This document shows positions 1 through 5,866 of a stretch of DNA of 6,012 nt, piece by piece; position 1 is the stretch's first letter; each line of letters starts with the position of its first letter. The position numbers and the translations under genes are program-made. The notes under the pieces were generated by a model. It had not been told where the DNA came from. It did no database searches and saw only the letters and a list, made by a program, of their open reading frames with translations. Source of the stretch: Halothece sp. MAG (GTDB lineage Bacteria; Cyanobacteriota; Cyanobacteriia; Cyanobacteriales; Rubidibacteraceae); contig JAHEOB010000043.1 of the NCBI GenBank assembly GCA_018610095.1, positions 1 to 6,012 on the forward strand, given 5' to 3'.

Positions 1-1
1 T

Positions 2-118
2 GAGCTATTAAATCAAGCCACCGAAGTGATTAATTACTGGCAAGAAAATATTAAACATACTCCTATGTCTGATGCCCAACAACATTTTCCCAAGGTTGTG
101 TTTGCAGGAAGCAACTAA
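2..118 (+). CDS. 3' end of an unrecognised protein gene (partial)
   Basis: An open frame enters from the left edge and ends at TAA 116-118, giving the last 38 residues of a protein. The tail has a helix-like, charged stretch (ELLNQATEVINYWQENIK) followed by a short segment ending KVVFAGSN. The composition is that of a normal soluble cyanobacterial protein and no stop interrupts it, so a real C-terminus is more likely than chance, but 38 codons is weak evidence on its own. I do not recognise the family and give no function. Confidence 0.5.
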   Translation, partial: ELLNQATEVINYWQENIKHTPMSDAQQHFPKVVFAGSN

Positions 119-238
119 GGGATCAGTGACCAGACAGTGGATAAAAGCGAATGCTATCCTCCTGTAAGTTCACCACTTTCTTTAAAAGTGCATTGGTAGG
201 ATTGGTTGGGGGGCGACGCGATCGCGCTCTAAGTACAA

Positions 239-352
239 ATGCGATCAAAACTGTCTAATATCGCGATCGCTGATAATTGGTTAGCTATTAACCACGCTCG
301 CCAAAAACGAGAACTAGAACCAGAAGACGAGGACACCCCTGATACTGATTAA
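239..352 (+). CDS. Doubtful 37-residue ORF or gene remnant
   Basis: ATG 239 to TAA 350-352 encodes 37 residues. The middle reads ADNWLAINHARQKRELE and the end is very acidic (EDEDTPDTD). There is no Shine-Dalgarno sequence before the ATG, and a HIP1 octamer lies inside the frame (encoding part of NIAIAD). The protein-like composition and acidic tail suggest the C-terminal remnant of a larger gene that has lost its upstream part, but chance is possible. Family not recognised. Confidence 0.25.
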   Translation: MRSKLSNIAIADNWLAINHARQKRELEPEDEDTPDTD

Positions 353-421
353 GCCTTACAAAGGAATTTAGCGCGAAGCGCGATCGGGCATTCTACCATG
401 GGTTGATGAAAACAAGTTATC

Positions 422-436
422 AGGGGAATAACTATG
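422..436 (+). promoter_or_regulatory. Ribosome binding site and start codon cut off by the IS
   Basis: AGGGG at 422-426 is followed after seven bases by ATG 434-436, and the left inverted repeat of the ISAs1 element begins at the very next base. Joining this ATG to the sequence just beyond the right inverted repeat (GTA at 1765) gives an uninterrupted frame to the stop at 2041-2043. This looks like the original translation start of the small gene now lying beyond the IS. The AGGGG match to the anti-SD is imperfect. Confidence 0.45.
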
Positions 437-454
437 CAGGGTAAACGCACCAAA
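437..454 (+). repeat. Left terminal inverted repeat of the ISAs1 element
   Basis: 18 bp beginning CAGGGTAAACGCA, matching the reverse complement of 1747-1764 at 17 of 18 positions; the mismatch is C450 against T in the partner. The next base outward (436) does not match its counterpart, which fixes the tip. Confidence 0.9.
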
Positions 455-572
455 TTATAACTTGACAAACAGCCTGCATTAGAGGAACGCGCGCTAAGTA
501 AGAATTCAAACCAACAAAACAACTAAAGTAGTGAGAGAATCAGATTAAACTAATCGAGAACAATCTAATCTA

Positions 573-1745
573 ATGTCCAGCTCTCACTTACTTCAAGATT
601 CAATCCAACAACACTTTGGACAGATTGCTGACCATCGAGTCCAAGGACGATGTGACCATCGATTCCTAGACATAATTACCATTGCTCTGTTAGCCGTGTT
701 AGCAGGAGCGGAGGGATGGCAAGGAATCGAAACCTATGGTCAAGCCAAGAAAAACTGGCTCCAAACTTTTCTGGAATTGCCCAATGGCATTCCTTCTCAC
801 GACACATTTCGGCGTGTTTTTACTCAAATTGATCCTGCTGCAATGGAATCAAGTTTTCGAGACTGGGTGGGCACTCTAATGAAGCATCTGGACTCAGAAG
901 TGATTGCCATTGATGGTAAAACTATCAAAGGTTCCTATGACCGAAATCAAAATCTAAAAGCCTTACAGCTAGTGAGTGCCTGGGCTGATGAGCATCGCTT
1001 AGTGTTAGGTCAAACGGCAGTCGATTCTAAATCCAATGAAATCACTGCTATTCCACTGTTACTAGAACAACTGGATTTAACAGGAGCAATTGTAAGCGTC
1101 GATGCCATGGGAACTCAGACAGCAATTGCTCACCAAATTCATCAAGCAGGAGCTGATTACATCTTGGCGCTCAAGGGAAATCAAGGTCACTTATCTCAAA
1201 CCGCTCGAAACTGGTTTGAGGGCTTTGAGGCAGAACCAGTTGACCGCGAAGTTGTTAGTGATTATTTTCAAGGGGTGGAAAGTGGACATCACCGGGTTGA
1301 AACTCGCCAAGTTTGGGTTGTTCCGGCCAAGAAAGTTTTTTCTTCATCGGTGTGTTCACATTGGTCTGGGCTTAAATCGTTAGTAGTGATTCGTAGCCAG
1401 CGTCGTCTGTGGAATCAAACTACTTGTGAAACTCGCTTTTTCTTAAGTTCCCTAGATACCGATGCTCAATCATTTGCTCGTTATCTTCGCGCCCACTGGG
1501 GAGTCGAGAATTCTTTACACTGGTGCCTGGATGTGGTCTTTGCCGAGGATGCTTCTCGTATTCGTACACCTCAAGCTGCTCAAAATTTCGGTTGCCTGCG
1601 ACGATTGGCTCTTAATCTCCTGCGTCAACATCCAGGCAAGGAAAGTTTAAAAATGAAGCGCTATCGAGCTGGTCTTGAGGATTCTTTTTTACTCTCTATT
1701 CTCTCTCATGCGTTTAATTCAGTTGTAGCACAACATGCTTCTTAA
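573..1745 (+). CDS. ISAs1-family DDE transposase
   Basis: A 390-residue transposase that would cut and rejoin the ends of the surrounding IS. Residues about 9-95 form the N-terminal domain typical of this family (DHR near 20-22, then a hydrophobic helix and SHDTFRRVF near 75-83). The catalytic DDE domain follows. The first Asp is probably D114 in IAIDGKT, the second D177 in VSVDAMGTQ, and the Glu E312 in HWGVENSLHW, followed by the conserved LDVVFAEDASR stretch. Length and all three acidic residues are as expected, with no frameshift or internal stop, so the enzyme is likely active. ATG 573 is the only sensible start; it has no clear Shine-Dalgarno sequence, in keeping with the low expression usual for transposases. 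Related proteins are sometimes annotated as H-repeat-associated or DDE_Tnp_1-associated proteins. Confidence 0.95.
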   Translation: MSSSHLLQDSIQQHFGQIADHRVQGRCDHRFLDIITIALLAVLAGAEGWQGIETYGQAKKNWLQTFLELPNGIPSHDTFRRVFTQIDPAAMESSFRDWVGTLMKHLDSEVIAIDGKTIKGSYDRNQNLKALQLVSAWADEHRLVLGQTAVDSKSNEITAIPLLLEQLDLTGAIVSVDAMGTQTAIAHQIHQAGADYILALKGNQGHLSQTARNWFEGFEAEPVDREVVSDYFQGVESGHHRVETRQVWVVPAKKVFSSSVCSHWSGLKSLVVIRSQRRLWNQTTCETRFFLSSLDTDAQSFARYLRAHWGVENSLHWCLDVVFAEDASRIRTPQAAQNFGCLRRLALNLLRQHPGKESLKMKRYRAGLEDSFLLSILSHAFNSVVAQHAS

Positions 1746-1746
1746 T

Positions 1747-1764
1747 TTTGATGCGTTTACCCTG
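1747..1764 (-). repeat. Right terminal inverted repeat of the ISAs1 element
   Basis: 18 bp ending TGCGTTTACCCTG, the near-perfect inverted copy of 437-454. It begins one base after the transposase stop codon. Confidence 0.9.
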
Positions 1765-2043
1765 GTATCTTATCCCCATTATGAATTTACCTTAATGCGT
1801 GATATTAGACAACGGAAAATTACAGGAAAAGTAGGTCGTCAAGAAATTGAAAAGTTAAATCATGCCAAAAACGGTTGTTTTCACATTTTACAGGAAGCAG
1901 ATCGCATCGAGTTAGAACTACTTGCTAAATTAATTGACGATATTAATAATAAAGATTTATTGATCAAATTGGAAACAGCCCTAGAAACGTTCCTAGAACA
2001 CAGAGAGCGTCATTGGTTGATTGATACCCTAATTGTTACTTAA
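1765..2043 (+). pseudogene. Small gene of unknown function, separated from its start by the IS
   Basis: The frame from 1765 to TAA 2041-2043 encodes 92 residues starting VSYPHYEFTLMRDI. The upstream ATG at 1735 in this frame lies in the transposase end, and the codons after it come from the IS inverted repeat, so it is not the native start. Adding the ATG at 434-436 on the other side of the IS gives an in-frame 93-residue protein, the likely original product. It is basic near the N-terminus (RDIRQRKITGKVGRQ), then mostly helical and charged (EADRIELELLAKLIDDINNKD), ending LIDTLIVT. No membrane segment or known motif is seen and I do not recognise the family. A shorter 82-residue protein could still start at ATG 1798, although that site has no clear ribosome binding sequence. 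The frame is otherwise intact, so the insertion may be recent or the shorter form may still be used. Confidence 0.6.
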
Positions 2044-2109
2044 TTAAATTAAATGTTTACTAGAACTTGTTTCCTTGATGGTTTTATCATTAATCGCGAT
2101 CGCGCAGCA

Positions 2110-2137
2110 TTGGGTTAATATCAATAGCTGTTAGAAT
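2110..2137 (+). promoter_or_regulatory. Possible cobU promoter
   Basis: TAGAAT at 2132-2137 matches five of six bases of the -10 consensus, with a weak -35 (TTGGGT, 2110-2115) 16 bases upstream. The -10 ends seven bases before the GTG start at 2145, and no Shine-Dalgarno sequence precedes the GTG. A leaderless or nearly leaderless transcript would fit. The weak -35 keeps this tentative. Confidence 0.35.
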
Positions 2138-2144
2138 AAAAAAA

Positions 2145-2699
2145 GTGAAATCCAACTCTAACTTGATTTTAGTTCTAGGACCAGCAAGTTCTGGTAAAAG
2201 TGAGTGGGCAGAACAATTAGCCCATCATTCCCCTAATGCAGTAACTTATATTGCAACCGCGATCGCGCATCCTGATGATCCAGAGTGGCAAGCCAAAATC
2301 CAAAAACATATTGCCCGTCGTCCTTGCAATTGGTCAACTCAAGAAATTCCAAAAGCCTTAGCCGATTATTTGGATCAGGCTAGCCACGAACAATGTTTAT
2401 TAATCGATTCCCTTGGCACTTGGGTTGCCAACTTCTTAACCACCTCAGCAACGGAGTGGGAAGCCATCCTAAATCAGTTTTTAAAAAGCCTTCAACAAAC
2501 ACCAGCAGAGGTTATTCTCGTGTCAGAAGAAACAGGATGGGGAATAATTCCCGCTTACGAAGCAGGTCGGGTATTTCGCGATCGCCTCGGACATTTAAAT
2601 CGCCAAGTTGGTGGGATAGCAACCGAGGTTTATTTGGTGACAGCAGGATATGCATTACCCTTAGCCCAACTGGCTTACCCGTCTCCCTCTACTGATTAA
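2145..2699 (+). CDS. cobU: Adenosylcobinamide kinase / adenosylcobinamide-phosphate guanylyltransferase
   Basis: A bifunctional cytoplasmic enzyme of cobalamin nucleotide-loop assembly. It phosphorylates adenosylcobinamide and then transfers GMP to make adenosyl-GDP-cobinamide for CobS. The 184 residues match the family's usual length of about 180. The N-terminal P-loop is GPASSGKS (12-19). YIATA (35-39) and the segment KIQKHIARRPCNW (51-63) correspond to the guanylylation region; H55 aligns with the GMP-accepting His46 of Salmonella CobU. LLIDSLGTWVANFL (85-98) and VSEETGWGIIPAYEAGRVFRDRLGHLNRQVG (126-156) are further signature stretches. The gene is called cobP in aerobic-pathway nomenclature. 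The start is GTG 2145; no in-frame ATG lies between it and the P-loop, so GTG is well supported. Two HIP1 octamers (2259, 2578) lie within the gene. It ends 12 bp from the convergent recX. No other cobalamin genes are in the window. Confidence 0.95.
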   Translation: MKSNSNLILVLGPASSGKSEWAEQLAHHSPNAVTYIATAIAHPDDPEWQAKIQKHIARRPCNWSTQEIPKALADYLDQASHEQCLLIDSLGTWVANFLTTSATEWEAILNQFLKSLQQTPAEVILVSEETGWGIIPAYEAGRVFRDRLGHLNRQVGGIATEVYLVTAGYALPLAQLAYPSPSTD

Positions 2700-2711
2700 A
2701 ATCCAAGAGGT

Positions 2712-3164
2712 TCAATTTTGTTCGCTTTCCCATTGACTGAGTAGTTGTAAGGGATTAAAGCCACGATACTGCAGAAAGTTACAGACTTGACGTTTCGTTT
2801 TGGGGTTGAGATTAGAAAACTGCTGGAGGTTGTATTTGCGCATCACTTTTGCTTTTAACTCGGATAAATCTTGATCTTCCATCTGATCCGCTAGTTGTTC
2901 CCAAGTTTGCTCAAATAATTCCTCACTAATTCCTTTTTGCTGACACTTCTGTTTAATTTTGCGTTTCCCATATTTTCCTTGATATCCCAGAATCATATCT
3001 TCAGCGACACGAACATCCGATTGCAGATTTAGTTCTTGTAACGTTTCCAAGGTTTCAACAATTTCTTGTTCACCAAATCCTTTTGCTAACCCTTTTTTTG
3101 TCAATTCCTCGGTACTATATTCTCGACGGGCAAGGAGTTGGGAAAAATACGTTTGACAATTCAT
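2712..3164 (-). CDS. recX: RecX family regulatory protein
   Basis: RecX proteins bind RecA filaments and limit or modulate RecA recombinase activity in the cytoplasm. This 150-residue protein has the usual length and the helical-repeat pattern of the family. The first repeat is YFSQLLARREYSTEELTKKG, followed by a helix ending LQELNLQSDVRVAEDMI (42-58). A central KYGKRKIKQKCQQKGIS (64-80) matches the RecX pattern of a basic stretch followed by KGI. The C-terminal repeat is FLQYRGFNPLQLL (130-142). The start chosen is ATG 3162-3164 (MNCQTYF), preceded by a modest GGAT sequence. The frame stays open 28 codons further upstream, but that part runs through the right-end hairpin of the neighbouring tnpB element and does not look like RecX. 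Because the tnpB element lies only 46 bp upstream, the native promoter is probably displaced. No recA is in the window. Confidence 0.87.
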   Translation of the reverse strand: MNCQTYFSQLLARREYSTEELTKKGLAKGFGEQEIVETLETLQELNLQSDVRVAEDMILGYQGKYGKRKIKQKCQQKGISEELFEQTWEQLADQMEDQDLSELKAKVMRKYNLQQFSNLNPKTKRQVCNFLQYRGFNPLQLLSQWESEQN

Positions 3165-3194
3165 CGTGATCCAGCGTGGATAAGCCACATATCG

Positions 3195-3360
3195 GTGACA
3201 TCCTCCTACACTAACTCTTCGAGTATAGTGTAGGCTTGCTGACCTCACGATCAGGTATTCCTGCGTCGCACTTACCTAGATTTTCATCCCCGGCAGATCG
3301 CTCTATTCCCGATACAACATCGGTAGCAGGCGGTTTCCTTTCCCCACTGTCCATGGGTAC
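3195..3360 (-). ncRNA. Probable omega-RNA (reRNA) of TnpB, approximate extent
   Basis: Family knowledge places the guide RNA scaffold of TnpB across the 3' end of the tnpB gene and the element's right end, with the guide taken from the flanking sequence just beyond. Here the last 50 or so tnpB codons form a tail after the RuvC domain with no recognisable fold, and the gene's stop codon lies in the right-end hairpin. The guide would then be about 16-20 bases of the recX leader. The 5' limit is a guess; this is inference from position, not a covariance match. Confidence 0.45.
3205..3234 (-). repeat. Right-end hairpin of the tnpB element
   Basis: CCTACACTA (3205-3213) plus ACTC (3214-3217) pair with GAGT (3221-3224) plus TAGTGTAGG (3226-3234), leaving a three-base loop and one bulged base (A3225). 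The 13-bp stem includes the tnpB stop codon (3211-3213). Imperfect hairpins like this near the tip are what TnpA transposases recognise in this IS group; it could also slow read-through into recX. Confidence 0.7.
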
Positions 3361-4497
3361 AAATTGTTCAATTCCACGATTTCGGATTACTTGGGCGGCG
3401 GCGACATCTCGGTTATTTGCATAACCACATTCACACTCATGCCAGCGAACAGAAAGATTATTATCCCACTGTTCCCCGCAATTTGGACATTGTTTACTTG
3501 TCCCACGAGCGTCCACTTTGGCAAAGAATTTACCTCGTTTGCAACACACCCATTCTAAGATGGTACGAAACTGACCAAACCCGCCATCTAACATCTGCTT
3601 GCTAAATTTCCCTTTAGCAGAAATGCGAAAATCCAAGTCTTCGACAAAAATGGAATCTCCCATATCGCATAGTTGGTGAGCAAGTTTGAATTGGAAATCT
3701 TGGCGAATAAATGCGATGCGGTTATGAAGCCGTTCTACTTTTAACCTTGCTTTTTCGTAGTTGTTAGATCCTTTCTTTTTCCGAGACAGTCTGCGCTGCA
3801 GTAATTTCAACTCGCCTTGCAGTGTCTTGAGAAATTTTGGATTGGGAAGTCGAAACCCATCCGATGTTGCCAAATAATCCAACAAGCCAATATCAACCCC
3901 TAACGCCCTACCGTGACAACCAACTTGGGGAACATCAACATCAGCGCTAATTGAAATAGTGACAAACCAACCTACTCCTTTCCGAATTACCCTGACTTGT
4001 TTAATTTTGAATCCGTCTGGGATAGGACGGTGTAGATTGATGACTACTTTTCCGAGTTTAGGGAGTTGGATAGTATTTCCAGATAAAGGGTTGGATTGAA
4101 ATTGGGGAAAGAGAAAAGACTTCATCTGCCCTACCTTTTTGAAGCGCGGAAATCCATATCCTCTTTCTTGGAAAAAGTCCCACGCATCATGAAGTCTCCG
4201 AATAGTAGTCTGGAGAACCTGAGCTGGAACTTGCTTCAAGGATGGGTTCTTTTCTTTAGCCTTTGGTAGATCATTCTGTTGTTGGTGGTATCCTGGGAAC
4301 GGATAGTCCGCTTCCATAATGTATTCTTTCTCGATGCTACACTTATCAATTGGGCATTTTCGGGAGGCTAACCAATCCTTTAGTTCTCGTAAGGCATGGT
4401 TATAAACACTCCGACAGATACCCAACCATTCCAGCAACTTTTCTTGTTGTTGCCAGTTTGGATAAATTCTATAAGTATAGTTCATCGTCAAAGGCAT
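3211..4497 (-). CDS. tnpB: TnpB, RNA-guided RuvC nuclease (OrfB) of an IS200/IS605 element
   Basis: A 428-residue TnpB. In studied members this is an RNA-guided DNA endonuclease that cuts the element-free site and helps the element persist; it is not itself the transposase. The N-terminus (YRIYPNWQQQEKLLEWLGICRSVYNHAL, 9-36) is the typical helix-turn-helix start of OrfB. The split RuvC residues are all present: D202 in GVDIGLLDYL, E286 in FVEDLDF, and D364 in NNRDVAAAQ. The zinc-binding cysteines are C337, C340, C355 and C357 (QCPNCG and CECG). The enzyme therefore looks active. The last 60 or so residues form a tail that overlaps the probable omega-RNA. The start could be ATG 4497 or the in-frame ATG at 4485 (MNYTYRIYP); neither has a Shine-Dalgarno sequence. 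It is co-directional with recX downstream. No frameshift is seen. Confidence 0.95.
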   Translation of the reverse strand: MPLTMNYTYRIYPNWQQQEKLLEWLGICRSVYNHALRELKDWLASRKCPIDKCSIEKEYIMEADYPFPGYHQQQNDLPKAKEKNPSLKQVPAQVLQTTIRRLHDAWDFFQERGYGFPRFKKVGQMKSFLFPQFQSNPLSGNTIQLPKLGKVVINLHRPIPDGFKIKQVRVIRKGVGWFVTISISADVDVPQVGCHGRALGVDIGLLDYLATSDGFRLPNPKFLKTLQGELKLLQRRLSRKKKGSNNYEKARLKVERLHNRIAFIRQDFQFKLAHQLCDMGDSIFVEDLDFRISAKGKFSKQMLDGGFGQFRTILEWVCCKRGKFFAKVDARGTSKQCPNCGEQWDNNLSVRWHECECGYANNRDVAAAQVIRNRGIEQFVPMDSGERKPPATDVVSGIERSAGDENLGKCDAGIPDREVSKPTLYSKS

Positions 4498-4503
4498 ACT
4501 ACA

Positions 4504-4532
4504 ACTATACCACAGAAGTAAGATAATGGTAA
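4504..4532 (-). promoter_or_regulatory. Probable tnpB promoter, possibly leaderless
   Basis: On the minus strand TTACCA (4527-4532) and TATAGT (4504-4509) are separated by 17 bases and match the -35 and -10 consensus at 4 and 5 of 6 positions. The -10 ends six bases before ATG 4497, so transcription would begin at or next to the start codon. That would give a leaderless message from 4497, or a 12-base leader for the ATG at 4485. Confidence 0.5.
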
Positions 4533-4557
4533 AAAGGAATCAATCCATCAATGAAGC

Positions 4558-4617
4558 GGGGAGTCCATGTATCCCGGCGCTAAAACTTCGTTTATAGCGC
4601 GGGACTTATAGCTCCCC
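4558..4617 (-). repeat. Compound hairpin at the left end of the tnpB element
   Basis: GGGGAG (4558-4563) pairs with CTCCCC (4612-4617). Inside it, TCCCG and CGCTA (4572-4576, 4578-4582, with G4577 bulged) pair with TAGCG and CGGGA (4595-4604), extended by AAA (4583-4585) with TTT (4591-4593) around a short CTTCG loop. The fold spans 60 bases. It sits between two divergent genes, where a terminator is not expected, and upstream of tnpB where a left-end hairpin belongs. It could instead be a structured RNA; I see no independent evidence for that. Confidence 0.6.
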
Positions 4618-4659
4618 ACACCCCTCGTTAGTTAACAAAAACCCAATTCATTATTGTTT

Positions 4660-5805
4660 ATGCTAACTCGGATTAAACAATGGTTAGAAACGCGTTTCTC
4701 TAGCCCCGCTTATGGGGGATTAGTCTTACTGTTAATTGCGATTGCCTTCTTTGGGGCTGCCACCAATACCATGGTGGGCTGGTTATATGTTCTTAGTGGC
4801 ATTATTTTTGCTTTGTTAGGCTTAGCAGCAATTCTACCTCCAAGGGCGTTACGACAGCTAAAAGTGCGCCGTTATCCCATTGATCCAGTAAGTGCAGGGG
4901 ATGAAATCAGCTTGGAGTTGGTAATCGAAAATCCAACAAAACAACCGAAAACCCTGCTGCAAGTCATTGATAACTTACCCACTGCATTAGCCAAGTCTCC
5001 CCCTTATAGCGCGATCGAGAAAATTCCCCCAAGACAGAGTTACCGTTGGTTTTACACCACCTTTGCAGCTAAACGTGGCATTTATCATTGGTCACAACTG
5101 AATTTACGAACCGCCACGCCTTTGGGATTATTTTGGAGTTGTCGCAGTCGTTATGTTCCTACGAAAGCCGTGGTTTATCCCTTAGTGTTACGCCTCAAAC
5201 AATGTCCCCTTTTAGATACCCTTGGACAAGAAGATAGTGATGAATTTCCCCAACAGCAACGATTTCAGGCTGCGACTATGGGGATTACCAGAGGATTACG
5301 CCCCTATCGACGGGGAGATTCTCCTCGCCTGATTCATTGGCGTAGTAGTGCCCGTTATGGAGAATTACGGGTTCGAGAAATGGAAATGTCGGTGGGTGGC
5401 AAAGATGTTGTCATTGCTCTCAATAGTGCCATTGTTTGGGATGAGGATAGGTTTGAGGATGCTGTCATTGCAGCAGCATCTCTCTATTTTTATGCCGTTC
5501 GAGCACAACTCAATGTTAAACTCTGGACAGCAAAAACAGGCTTAATTCAAACTCAGCAAGGGGTTTTACAAACATTGGCTGCCGTTCAATTCAATGAACG
5601 CCGTGAACAAGCTCCCCCGCATTTACCTTTAATTTGGTTAACGTGTCAAGGCAAGGAACTGAATGATCTTCCCCGTGGTAGTCGTTGGTTATTTTTCTGT
5701 GATCAAGAAGACTTCTTTGTGCCCGCAAGTGAATTTTTTGGGGTAACCATTAATTGTTCACAACCGTTACAACCCCAATTGCAGCAATTTCCAAACCGAC
5801 ATTAA
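4660..5805 (+). CDS. DUF58 domain-containing membrane protein
   Basis: A 381-residue protein from ATG 4660. A TTG six bases earlier would add two residues, but the ATG is more likely. Two hydrophobic segments near the N-terminus (about 19-38, LVLLLIAIAFFGAATNTM, and 40-60, WLYVLSGIIFALLGLAAIL) form a membrane hairpin. Residues about 65-175 resemble the beta-rich region usual in these proteins. The DUF58 signature follows at 212-243, reading GLRPYRRGDSPRLIHWRSSARYGELRVREMEM, with the hallmark GD, HW and SAR positions. The remaining part (about 248-365) is compatible with a von Willebrand A-like fold. Members often neighbour MoxR ATPase and transglutaminase-like genes and are thought to act in envelope or complex assembly, but the molecular role is not established. 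Neither partner is in this window. Its native upstream region may have been altered by the adjacent tnpB element. Confidence 0.9.
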   Translation: MLTRIKQWLETRFSSPAYGGLVLLLIAIAFFGAATNTMVGWLYVLSGIIFALLGLAAILPPRALRQLKVRRYPIDPVSAGDEISLELVIENPTKQPKTLLQVIDNLPTALAKSPPYSAIEKIPPRQSYRWFYTTFAAKRGIYHWSQLNLRTATPLGLFWSCRSRYVPTKAVVYPLVLRLKQCPLLDTLGQEDSDEFPQQQRFQAATMGITRGLRPYRRGDSPRLIHWRSSARYGELRVREMEMSVGGKDVVIALNSAIVWDEDRFEDAVIAAASLYFYAVRAQLNVKLWTAKTGLIQTQQGVLQTLAAVQFNERREQAPPHLPLIWLTCQGKELNDLPRGSRWLFFCDQEDFFVPASEFFGVTINCSQPLQPQLQQFPNRH

Positions 5806-5832
5806 AGTCAGGAATCACCTTGGCAGAAGGGC

Positions 5833-5863
5833 TGACAGGGTCTGATTATCTTTCCCCCTGTCA
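5833..5863 (+). terminator. Terminator-like hairpin after the DUF58 gene
   Basis: TGACAGGG (5833-5840) pairs perfectly with CCCTGTCA (5856-5863) around a 15-base loop, 28 bases after the DUF58 stop codon. The sequence after it (ATAGTTTCTT) is only moderately T-rich, so termination may be incomplete. A structured leader for the next gene is an alternative. Confidence 0.4.
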
Positions 5864-5866
5864 ATA

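Larger units (their letters stand above)
119..436. other. Gene-poor region upstream of the ISAs1 element
   Basis: About 318 bp with no convincing complete gene. It holds two HIP1 octamers (218-225 and 263-270), a short hairpin (CACTTT 174-179 with AAAGTG 185-190, five-base loop, no T-tract), a possible 37-codon frame at 239-352, and at its right edge an AGGGG sequence (422-426) seven bases before an ATG (434-436) that abuts the insertion sequence. It may be decayed coding sequence plus the 5' leader of the small gene interrupted by the IS. Confidence 0.5.
437..1764 (+). mobile_element. ISAs1-family insertion sequence, complete, 1328 bp
   Basis: The element is bounded by inverted repeats at 437-454 and 1747-1764. 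Both begin CAGGGTAAACGCA when read inward and match at 17 of 18 positions. It carries a single full-length DDE transposase gene (573-1745) whose stop codon lies one base before the right repeat. Length and layout fit the ISAs1 family. That family normally makes 8-10 bp target duplications; the flanks here (TAACTATG on the left, GTATCTTA on the right) do not match, so no duplication is visible. This points to later rearrangement, recombination between IS copies, or an atypical insertion. No HIP1 octamer lies inside the element. Confidence 0.9.
3190..4620 (-). mobile_element. IS200/IS605-group element carrying only tnpB (IS1341-like); approximate ends
   Basis: An intact tnpB on the minus strand is flanked by strong secondary structures and has no inverted repeats or tnpA, which is the layout of IS1341-type members of the IS200/IS605 group. 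In the element's own direction the left end is the compound hairpin at 4558-4617 and the right end is the hairpin at 3205-3234 followed by GAGGATGTCACC. Elements of this group need the TnpA tyrosine transposase for movement, so this one would depend on TnpA in trans. Exact ends cannot be set without an empty-site comparison; the true boundaries may differ by a few tens of bases. No HIP1 octamer lies inside. Confidence 0.7.

Noticed and set aside
174..190. Hairpin as a terminator of the upstream gene
   Set aside because: Only six A/T-rich pairs and no following T-tract, so it is too weak to call.
462..467. TTGACA as a promoter for the ISAs1 transposase
   Set aside because: A perfect -35 hexamer, but no acceptable -10 lies 16-18 bases downstream (the region there is GAACGCGCGC).
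1735..1764. ATG 1735 as the start of the small gene
   Set aside because: The first ten codons lie in the transposase 3' end and the IS inverted repeat, so they are IS sequence and not native protein.
2044..2144. Cobalamin riboswitch upstream of cobU
   Set aside because: Only about 100 bp is available, no B12-box-like sequence or multi-stem fold is visible, and the likely promoter lies next to the start codon.
3165..3248. A 28-codon upstream extension of recX
   Set aside because: It runs through the tnpB stop codon and the right-end hairpin, has no RecX similarity, and the ATG at 3164 gives the normal family length.
3236..3605. Plus-strand reading frames inside tnpB
   Set aside because: They are antisense shadows of a clearly coding gene, with no ribosome binding sites or recognisable motifs.
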